A stretch of 5,324 nt of DNA from UPXZ01 sp964345395. Lineage in GTDB: Bacteria > Bacteroidota > Bacteroidia > Bacteroidales > Paludibacteraceae. Positions 1-4,731 of the stretch are shown here, one piece after another. Made by a program: the position numbers and the translations under genes. The DNA is taken from the NCBI GenBank assembly GCA_964345395.1, contig CAYFRA010000091.1:1-5324 (forward strand). The letters run 5' to 3'. The notes under the pieces are model-generated. The model was not told the origin of the DNA, did not search any database, and saw only the letters and a list, made by a program, of their open reading frames with translations. The stretch's first letter is position 1, and each line of letters starts with the position of its first letter.

Positions 1-1673
1 TGCACATTTGAATAAGCTATTAAATCGATGGCATCGGGTTCGCAAACCGGCATACACATTCCGCAACCTTTACACAACGTGCTATTGATTACGGCTACCG
101 ATTTATCACCACTGTTTTGCATTGATATAGCATCAAATGGACAGAGTGGAATACACTTTTCGCAACCAGTACAAGCCACAGGATCAATCTCTGCAACTTG
201 CGGGTCGGTCTCTAACACACCTTTACTCAAGTTTGAGTAAGCTTTTGTAGCTGCAGAAAGTGCAGAGTTTACTGTTTCAATAATGGTTTTTGGACCTTGA
301 CAAGTTCCTGCAATGGTAACTCCATCAATCACAGTTTCCACTGGGCGAAGTTTCATATGTACTTCGTTGAAAAACTTATCGCGACCACGTGGTAGTTTGA
401 AAATACGACCGATGTTTTCATCTTTGCGTGGCACCATTCCTGTAACTAAAACTACCAAGTCGGGCTCAACTTCCAGTTCACGTCCACCAGTCAAAATGTC
501 GTTTATACGCACCACCGGCTTATTGTTACGTGCAAATACAGTTGGTAAATCATCTTCATACGATTGCATATAGATGTCACCACCTTGTAGCGAGTCGGCA
601 TAAAGTAGCTCTTGTTTACCATACGAGCGCACACCGCGAGTGAAGTGGAAATTCTGAATATCTTTGAATTTCTCTCTCGCCTCATTGGCTGCGTGAATGG
701 TTGCCGTACAACAGAAGCGTGAACAGTAGGTATTACCTCCTTCGGGCTGACGGCTTCCAACGCAATAGATATAAGCGATGTTTTTTACTCGTTTGCCTTT
801 ATAGGTTAGTTTCCCTTTTTCGTGATCAATCAACTGCTTAAATTCAGGCAGTGTTATCACATTTGGAACGCTATTGAAACCATACTCGCCTTCGTCGGGC
901 GTGTAATTATCAAAGCCTGTGGCTACCAATACCGAGCCGACATTGATATCAAACTCCTCTTCTCGCTGACGAATTTTCAACGTGATATCGCCAATGCTTC
1001 CTGTGTTTGAAATCACCTCTGAGTTTGTCCAAATAGTTACATTTTCGCGACTTTTCAAATCATCGTGAAGGCGTCTAATGATAGAATCACCCGTTTCTTC
1101 GGTCATAAATAGGTCTTTCCACTTTGCAACCCAACCACCTACTGCAGCTTCTCTTTCGATAACGAAAACGTGCATCTCTTTATCTGACAAAGCTAAAGCA
1201 GCTTTTAAACCTGCAATGCCGCCGCCAATAACAGCTACGCTTTTTTCAGCTTTGATTTGCGTCGGTTCCAATGGTTTTGTGTGACGAGCCTTTGCAATAG
1301 CACCTTTTACCAAATGAATGGCTTTTTCGGTTGCTCCCATTTTGTCGTTTGAATGAGCCCAAGAAGCCTGTTCACGTATATTGGAATGAACGTAAGTGTA
1401 TTTATTCAAATCGCCTCGTTCACTCACTTCACGGAAAGTAGCTAAGTGTAATTTTGGCGAACAAGATGCTACAATCACACCATCCAAATTGTGCTCTTTG
1501 ATATCTTCAATCATATCTTTTTGGTTGGAATCTGAGCAAGCAAACATTGTGCGCTTTGACAATACAATGCTATCCTCATCTTCAACGGCTGCGCGAACCT
1601 TTTCTACATCCACGTAATCCGAGATATTCCCACCGCAATGACAAACATATACTCCAATTCTTTTCTTTTTCAT
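1..1673 (-). CDS. hdrA: HdrA-like FAD/iron-sulfur protein with C-terminal ferredoxin domain (3' end outside window)
   Basis: Starts at ATG 1673-1671 and stays open to the window edge (557 codons, no stop), so the C-terminus is missing. Seen: an N-terminal HdrA-type domain (about 1-135) with C-H-C-G-G-N at 11-16 and Cys46 and Cys71 in CSD and SCSP contexts; a Rossmann GGGIAG at 150-155 for FAD; ATGF at 251-254; a CVGSR segment with Cys304, Cys317, Cys321 and Cys322 (C-x12-C-x3-CC, the HdrA pattern for a cluster near the flavin); and two ferredoxin motifs, Cys501/504/507/511 and Cys534/537/540/544. It lacks the FPTLDC segment and internal ferredoxin insertion of canonical HdrA, which are found in the neighbouring HdrA-like gene. 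Family knowledge: HdrA is the flavin electron-bifurcating subunit of heterodisulfide reductase complexes; QmoB of sulfate reducers has a similar layout and adds a C-terminal MvhD-like domain. Cytoplasmic; no signal peptide or membrane segments. Last gene visible in the operon, 27 nt after the previous stop. HdrA-like identity is firm; QmoB-type versus HdrA-type is open. Confidence 0.93.
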   Translation of the reverse strand, partial: MKKKRIGVYVCHCGGNISDYVDVEKVRAAVEDEDSIVLSKRTMFACSDSNQKDMIEDIKEHNLDGVIVASCSPKLHLATFREVSERGDLNKYTYVHSNIREQASWAHSNDKMGATEKAIHLVKGAIAKARHTKPLEPTQIKAEKSVAVIGGGIAGLKAALALSDKEMHVFVIEREAAVGGWVAKWKDLFMTEETGDSIIRRLHDDLKSRENVTIWTNSEVISNTGSIGDITLKIRQREEEFDINVGSVLVATGFDNYTPDEGEYGFNSVPNVITLPEFKQLIDHEKGKLTYKGKRVKNIAYIYCVGSRQPEGGNTYCSRFCCTATIHAANEAREKFKDIQNFHFTRGVRSYGKQELLYADSLQGGDIYMQSYEDDLPTVFARNNKPVVRINDILTGGRELEVEPDLVVLVTGMVPRKDENIGRIFKLPRGRDKFFNEVHMKLRPVETVIDGVTIAGTCQGPKTIIETVNSALSAATKAYSNLSKGVLETDPQVAEIDPVACTGCEKCIPLCPFDAISMQNSGDKSVAVINSTLCKGCGMCMPVCEPDAIDLIAYSNV

Positions 1674-1700
1674 AATAACTCTTTTTTTAGAATAAGTTTA

Positions 1701-3050
1701 TCAACAAGTTCTATCTAAATTTACCCGCTTACGTGGTTCGGGATTCTCTTTTCTATCCAAGCCAACCAAATAGCCAATCGCCTCTGACGATGCAGAACCG
1801 GCCGAAAGAATAGCATCAGGAATATCCATCGGTGCAGCTGCTGTGCCCGCTACAAATACGCCTTCAATGCTTGTCTTAGCAGGTGCTGCCATCATATCAA
1901 TCTGTTTTACAAACTTGAACTTATCCACTTGCAATTCATCGTCAAACATCACTCTTGCCTCTTCGTTGGGCAGAGCACCTACAGAAAGTACAACTAAATC
2001 GTGCTCTTCCTCTTTGAGTTTACCCTCGTTGATATCCTCGTATCTCAATCGCAAATTACCATCTTCATTCTCTTTGATACGTCCTATTTTTCCTTTTACA
2101 AAATTGACACCCATACCTTTAGCTTGCTCATAAAACTCCTCGAATCCTTTTCCAAAAGAGCGGATGTTGAGGTAATAAATAGTGATGTCAGCCATCGGCA
2201 AAGCCCCCATCAGTAGTTGAGCTTGCTTGATAGAGTACATACAGCAAATTTGTGAACAGATTGGATTGCCTACAGAAGCATCGCGTGAGCCAGTACAAAG
2301 TACATAGGCTATTTTGTCAGGCACTTTCCCATCGCTTGGTCTTAATACAGTGTGGAAAGGGCGAGTTGGTGCAATTTGACGCTCCATTTGCATAGAGGTA
2401 AGCACGTTTTTATATTCACCATAGCCATAGCGTGGAATTTTAAGTGGATCAAAAAGATTGAAACCAGTTGCTAATACTACCGTTTTTGCACTCACATCAA
2501 ATTCCTCATCTTTCATTGTGAAGTCGATGCAATTTGTAGGACAAACACGCTCGCAAGCACCACAAAGAGTACAGTTGTCGATATCGATTACCGCAGCTTT
2601 AGGGTCGCAAATGTTGAATGGAATATAAGCTGCTTTTCGCCCAACCAATTCAAATTGATATTGGTCCACAACGCTTACGGGGCAAGCCTGTTCACATTTT
2701 TGACAAGCTGTGCAATCATCTACGTGCACATAGCGTGCTTTTTTATAGAGCTTAGCCGTAAACTCATTCTCACTTCTCTTTTTTATATTGCTAACCGTGC
2801 TTCCTGTATATACGTCTATATTGGGATGACGTGCAATTTCCGACACCTTCGGCGTGGTAATACAAGCAGCACAGTCTAATGTTGGAAACACCTTGCTAAG
2901 CAATATCATTTTGCCTCCGATGGTGTCGTCTTTATCAACCAACAGGACTTTATAACCAGTGTTGGCTAAATTGAGAGCAGCTTCACCGCCCGCAATTCCG
3001 GCTCCGACAACCAAGGCATCGTATGTTAATTTATTTTTCACTTGATTCAC
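1701..3050 (-). CDS. hdrA: HdrA-like FAD/iron-sulfur protein lacking the HdrA N-terminal domain and C-terminal ferredoxin
   Basis: A 449-residue protein starting at GTG 3050-3048, whose first bases overlap the upstream stop as GTGA; this supports the start and suggests translational coupling. Order: Rossmann GAGIAG at 16-21 (FAD); the HdrA signature FPTLDC-x2-C around 55-63 (Cys60, Cys63); an inserted two-cluster ferredoxin segment with Cys113/116/119/123 and Cys160/163/166/170; ATGF at 195-198; CTGSR with Cys252, Cys265, Cys269 and Cys270 (C-x12-C-x3-CC); and a C-terminal VAGTAAAPMDIPDAILSAG stretch typical of the flavoprotein fold. It is much shorter than canonical HdrA (about 650 residues) because the first ~135 residues and the C-terminal ferredoxin domain are absent; the adjacent downstream gene carries both. 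Likely a cytoplasmic electron-transfer subunit with FAD and several [4Fe-4S] clusters, partnering the downstream HdrA-like protein. QmoA is similar in size, but the FPTLDC-x2-C motif reads closer to HdrA than to QmoA (my recollection of the families). Confidence 0.94.
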   Translation of the reverse strand: MNQVKNKLTYDALVVGAGIAGGEAALNLANTGYKVLLVDKDDTIGGKMILLSKVFPTLDCAACITTPKVSEIARHPNIDVYTGSTVSNIKKRSENEFTAKLYKKARYVHVDDCTACQKCEQACPVSVVDQYQFELVGRKAAYIPFNICDPKAAVIDIDNCTLCGACERVCPTNCIDFTMKDEEFDVSAKTVVLATGFNLFDPLKIPRYGYGEYKNVLTSMQMERQIAPTRPFHTVLRPSDGKVPDKIAYVLCTGSRDASVGNPICSQICCMYSIKQAQLLMGALPMADITIYYLNIRSFGKGFEEFYEQAKGMGVNFVKGKIGRIKENEDGNLRLRYEDINEGKLKEEEHDLVVLSVGALPNEEARVMFDDELQVDKFKFVKQIDMMAAPAKTSIEGVFVAGTAAAPMDIPDAILSAGSASSEAIGYLVGLDRKENPEPRKRVNLDRTC

Positions 3051-3460
3051 GATTCAGGATGTAATGTTCTTAATAAATATTCATTGAAACTTTTTACTTG
3101 TTTCACAAAAGATTCGCTGCATACTGAGCAGATAGCTGCCATACGCAAACGAGCAGGATCAAGCTCTTGCGACTTCATCATCTCGTGTGTCATCGATACT
3201 AAATTTCCCGTTTTTTCGGTACAAGTTTCACCATAGATACAGTCGGAACCATCCGCTGCAATGAAAACTCCATCAAAACCCTTTTCATAAGCGTGCAAAA
3301 TCCACTTGGGTTTAATGCCACTCGAACAAGGCACCACGATGGTGTAAACGGTGGGTGGGTAGTGTAGTTTCAGCAATCCCGCCATATCAATAGCCGGGTC
3401 AGATATTTTATCGGTCGAAAAGACCAATATCTTTGCTGTTTTGGTATGTAGTGTAGCCAT
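3047..3460 (-). CDS. MvhD/FlpD-family (hydrogenase iron-sulfur subunit-like) protein with altered cysteine ligands
   Basis: A 137-residue cytoplasmic protein, ATG at 3460-3458, stop overlapping the next gene's GTG by 4 nt. The MvhD/FlpD fold signature is visible in order: a beta strand ILVFS near 11-15, DMAGLLKLHYPP at 25-36, VVPCSSGIKPKWILHAYEKG at 42-61 (family: CSG-x-V-x-P...AFE-x-GADGV), FDGVFIAA at 62-69, SDCIYG at 72-77 (family: GDCHY), and a C-terminal SFVKQVKSFNEYL. In the family this subunit carries a [2Fe-2S] cluster and passes electrons between a hydrogenase or dehydrogenase and HdrA. Here the usual N-terminal Cys-rich stretch is STDK and the GCHPG cysteine is replaced (AADGS). Remaining cysteines are 45, 74, 80, 111 and 114, including a C-x2-C at 111-114 not typical of the family. 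It may have a remodelled cluster, no cluster, or a sulfur/thiol-related role. The position directly before two HdrA-like genes supports membership of the same complex. Confidence 0.82.
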   Translation of the reverse strand: MATLHTKTAKILVFSTDKISDPAIDMAGLLKLHYPPTVYTIVVPCSSGIKPKWILHAYEKGFDGVFIAADGSDCIYGETCTEKTGNLVSMTHEMMKSQELDPARLRMAAICSVCSESFVKQVKSFNEYLLRTLHPES

Positions 3461-3511
3461 ATATGCTGTTTTTGGTTTTGATTAAAGTTTTATTTTAATA
3501 TAATTCAGCTA

Positions 3512-3556
3512 TTTGCTAATATGCACTAACAGCTTTTATTAGTACATATTAGCAAA
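3512..3556 (-). repeat. Long inverted repeat upstream of the MvhD-like gene
   Basis: Arms 3512-3529 (TTTGCTAATATGCACTAA) and 3539-3556 (TTAGTACATATTAGCAAA) pair over 18 positions with one exception, around a 9-nt loop. The exception (3524/3544) is C-A in plus-strand RNA but a G-U wobble in the minus-strand transcript, so the hairpin is uninterrupted only in the operon's RNA. No U-tract follows it in the minus direction, so it is not a classic terminator. It sits about 50 nt before the MvhD-like start and could be an operator, a leader hairpin or a processing site. Confidence 0.75.
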
Positions 3557-3590
3557 ATAATTTAAGCCTTTATTCAAAATATTAGATTTA

Positions 3591-3625
3591 TATTATTAGG
3601 ATGTTTTTATTACATCCTGATAATA
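3591..3625. repeat. Inverted repeat just downstream of tusA
   Basis: Arms 3591-3604 (TATTATTAGGATGT) and 3612-3625 (ACATCCTGATAATA) match at 13 of 14 positions around a 7-nt loop. It begins about 15 nt after the tusA stop, where a terminator or 3'-stabilizing hairpin would sit. The single mismatch is A-C in minus-strand RNA, and no U-run follows in that direction, so a simple intrinsic terminator is not well supported. Confidence 0.6.
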
Positions 3626-3640
3626 ACTGTGTCTGTTAGC

Positions 3641-3892
3641 TTACTTTTTACGCATAAATACTTTGAAGTAGCCACTCTCCTCGTATGCACCAAGGAATTC
3701 GTGTCCTTGTTTTTTGCACCATTTTGGAATATCCACTTTCGTACCTTCGTCGGCTGCTAAAATTTCCATTACATCACCTGATGCAATTGTACCAATATTT
3801 TTCTTTGCTTCTAAAAGTGGTCCTGGACAAGCTGTACCACGTGCGTCAACTGATTTTGCAACTGCTAAATCTTTTAATTCTTGTTCTGTCAT
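3641..3892 (-). CDS. tusA: TusA/SirA/YedF-family sulfur carrier protein
   Basis: An 83-residue protein starting at ATG 3892-3890. The family signature is clear: VDARGTACPGPLLEAKK at 15-31 with catalytic Cys22 in a CPGP motif, then VMEILAADEGT at 41-51, VDIPKWCKKQGHEF at 53-66, and a C-terminal FKVFMRKK. TusA proteins carry a persulfide on the CPxP cysteine and relay sulfur between proteins in tRNA thiolation, molybdenum cofactor synthesis or dissimilatory sulfur metabolism. Here the flanking DsrE2-like gene and downstream HdrA-like genes point to the dissimilatory/sulfur-trafficking type rather than tRNA modification (inference). A second cysteine, Cys59, sits before GHE. Length is normal. 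No Shine-Dalgarno is seen, as usual in Bacteroidota. It lies 134 bp after dsrE2 and 180 bp before the MvhD-like gene; no clear own promoter was found. Confidence 0.93.
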   Translation of the reverse strand: MTEQELKDLAVAKSVDARGTACPGPLLEAKKNIGTIASGDVMEILAADEGTKVDIPKWCKKQGHEFLGAYEESGYFKVFMRKK

Positions 3893-3942
3893 AATTTCTA
3901 AATTTTTAAAATATTTATTCTTTACTTTTATTTTTTATTTTA

Positions 3943-3985
3943 TGTCACAAAGTTTCACGAAGTTTTTGCACTAAGTTTCACAAAG
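3943..3985 (-). repeat. Tandem CTTTGTGAAA-type repeat array between dsrE2 and tusA
   Basis: Read on the minus strand, four consecutive units begin CTTNGTG: CTTTGTGAAA (3985-3976), CTTAGTGCAAAAA (3975-3963), CTTCGTGAAA (3962-3953) and CTTTGTGACA (3952-3943). Units abut with no gap. No gene or promoter explains them. I recall similar CTTTGTG-rich intergenic strings in Bacteroidota genomes, which suggests a dispersed non-coding repeat. Confidence 0.7.
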
Positions 3986-3996
3986 GACTGTCTTTC

Positions 3997-4022
3997 TAAC
4001 TTTTAACTTTTTAACTTTTAAC
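3997..4022 (-). repeat. GTTAAAA short tandem repeat after dsrE2
   Basis: On the minus strand GTTA occurs four times, separated by AAA, AAAA and AAA, starting just after the dsrE2 stop codon (4029-4027). Together with the adjacent CTTTGTG units it fills most of the 134-bp spacer before tusA. Function unknown; a simple-sequence repeat or part of one composite dispersed element. Confidence 0.6.
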
Positions 4023-4026
4023 TAAA

Positions 4027-4581
4027 TTAGATAAACCACTGCATTGCACTTTCGCCTGCATCAGCCACAAAAGTAGTAGCACCAGCATAGCTCAATTGTG
4101 GATAGTCGATAAGCTCCTCTTTTTTGAAGCCCATTAAATCCATCGACATTTCGCAAACGATGATTTCAATGCCCAATTCAGCAGCTTGCTCAAACATTTC
4201 GTCCAATGACAATACGTTTTTCTTTTTCATCAAACCTTTAATCATTTTTGGACCCATACCGCACATATTCATTTTGGATAGTGGCAGTTTATTCTTGCTG
4301 TTAGGCAGCATCATACCAAACATTTTTGCCATAAAGTCTTTTCCCTTTGGTTTTTTCTTTGGGTCGCGAAGAGCTGATAGTGCCCAAAATGAGAAGAAAA
4401 GTTTTACTTGGGTGTCCATTGCTGCGGCTGCTAATGAGATAATCATTGCGGCAAGGATTTTATCCATATCGCCTGAAACGATTGCAATGGAGAGTTGGTC
4501 TTGGCGAGCTTCTTCAAGGTCGTTGATGCGATCTTGCAACTCTTCAACCTGCTTTTGTAGTTGTTCTATTGTTTTTTCCAC
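4027..4581 (-). CDS. dsrE2: DsrE2-like DsrE/DsrF/DsrH-family sulfurtransferase with N-terminal coiled coil
   Basis: A 184-residue protein. The start is GTG 4581-4579: an in-frame stop lies at 4611-4609 and no ATG lies between, while the next in-frame ATG (residue 39) would remove the coiled coil and first strand. Residues 1-28 are a heptad-rich, charged coiled coil. The DsrE/F/H-like domain follows: LSIAIVSGDMDKILAAMIISLAAAAM at 30-55, a hydrophobic strand/helix LFFSFWALSAL at 61-71, a basic loop 73-81, MFGMMLP at 87-93, MNMCGMGPKM at 104-113, and the signature IIVCEMSMDLMG at 140-151 with the likely active Cys143. Family knowledge: DsrE2-type proteins carry or transfer sulfur with TusA and rhodanese in sulfur-metabolizing prokaryotes and are often annotated as membrane-associated; segments 43-55 and 61-71 are hydrophobic. 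Cys107 is a second cysteine that could take part. First gene of the minus-strand cluster, next to tusA. Confidence 0.9.
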   Translation of the reverse strand: MEKTIEQLQKQVEELQDRINDLEEARQDQLSIAIVSGDMDKILAAMIISLAAAAMDTQVKLFFSFWALSALRDPKKKPKGKDFMAKMFGMMLPNSKNKLPLSKMNMCGMGPKMIKGLMKKKNVLSLDEMFEQAAELGIEIIVCEMSMDLMGFKKEELIDYPQLSYAGATTFVADAGESAMQWFI

Positions 4582-4636
4582 GTCTATAATTTTTATTTTA
4601 GAAAATGGTTAATTGTTTTGTTTTAAATCACTGATG

Positions 4637-4644
4637 CAAAATTA
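4637..4644 (-). promoter_or_regulatory. Candidate -7 element for dsrE2 transcription
   Basis: On the minus strand, 4644-4637 reads TAATTTTG, an exact match to TAnnTTTG. It would give a start near 4630-4633 and a leader of about 50 nt before the dsrE2 GTG. The -33 region is poor (TTTAG near 4668-4664), which fits a promoter needing an activator. An 8-mer this AT-rich can occur by chance. Confidence 0.45.
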
Positions 4645-4696
4645 TGCAATAAAAAATTTAATTCTAAAAAAAATGCTGTGTCGTTAGTTACTTTGT

Positions 4697-4727
4697 TTTG
4701 TGATTTAAATCACAATGACTATATTTG
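4697..4727 (+). promoter_or_regulatory. Bacteroidota-type promoter of the Crp/Fnr gene
   Basis: TTTG at 4697-4700, a 19-bp spacer, then TATATTTG at 4720-4727 match the Bacteroidota primary sigma factor consensus (-33 TTTG, -7 TAnnTTTG). The -7 element ends four bases before the ATG at 4732, so transcription would start at or next to the start codon. Confidence 0.65.
4698..4715. promoter_or_regulatory. Perfect 18-bp CRP-type palindrome (candidate operator)
   Basis: TTGTGATTTAAATCACAA is its own reverse complement over all 18 bases and contains the CRP-type half-sites TGTGA-N6-TCACA. It lies between the likely -33 and -7 elements of the regulator gene, so binding there should repress that gene. 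It is centred about 75 bp upstream of the likely dsrE2 transcription start, where it could activate the minus-strand cluster. The regulator's R-E-x3-R recognition helix predicts this half-site. Confidence 0.8.
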
Positions 4728-4731
4728 TAAA

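Larger units (their letters stand above)
4582..4731. other. Divergent intergenic region between dsrE2 and the Crp/Fnr gene
   Basis: This 150-bp AT-rich spacer holds the back-to-back promoter candidates and the 18-bp palindrome listed separately. No ORF or RNA gene is visible in it. Confidence 0.75.

Noticed and set aside
503..760. 85-codon minus-strand frame inside the second HdrA-like gene
   Set aside because: It is out of frame with the 557-codon HdrA-like reading frame covering the same strand and region.
1843..2216. Plus-strand open frames within the HdrA-like gene
   Set aside because: They overlap the motif-rich minus-strand frame and have no family features of their own.
3553..3560. 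TTATTTTG as a -7 element for the MvhD-like gene
   Set aside because: One mismatch to TAnnTTTG, and the nearest TTTG upstream is only about 14 bp away; it also lies in the hairpin flank.
3591..3625. Calling this dyad a definite intrinsic terminator
   Set aside because: No U-tract follows in the minus direction and the stem is AT-rich with an A-C mismatch in that strand.
3685..3974. Plus-strand open frames over tusA and its spacer
   Set aside because: They are antisense to the CPGP-containing TusA frame and continue through repeat DNA.
3943..3985. CRISPR array
   Set aside because: Units are only 10-13 nt, contiguous, and without spacers.
4124..4612. 162-codon plus-strand open frame opposite dsrE2
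   Set aside because: It is antisense to a clearly conserved DsrE2 protein; the translation is low-complexity (Phe/Ser/Ile-rich) with no recognisable domain.
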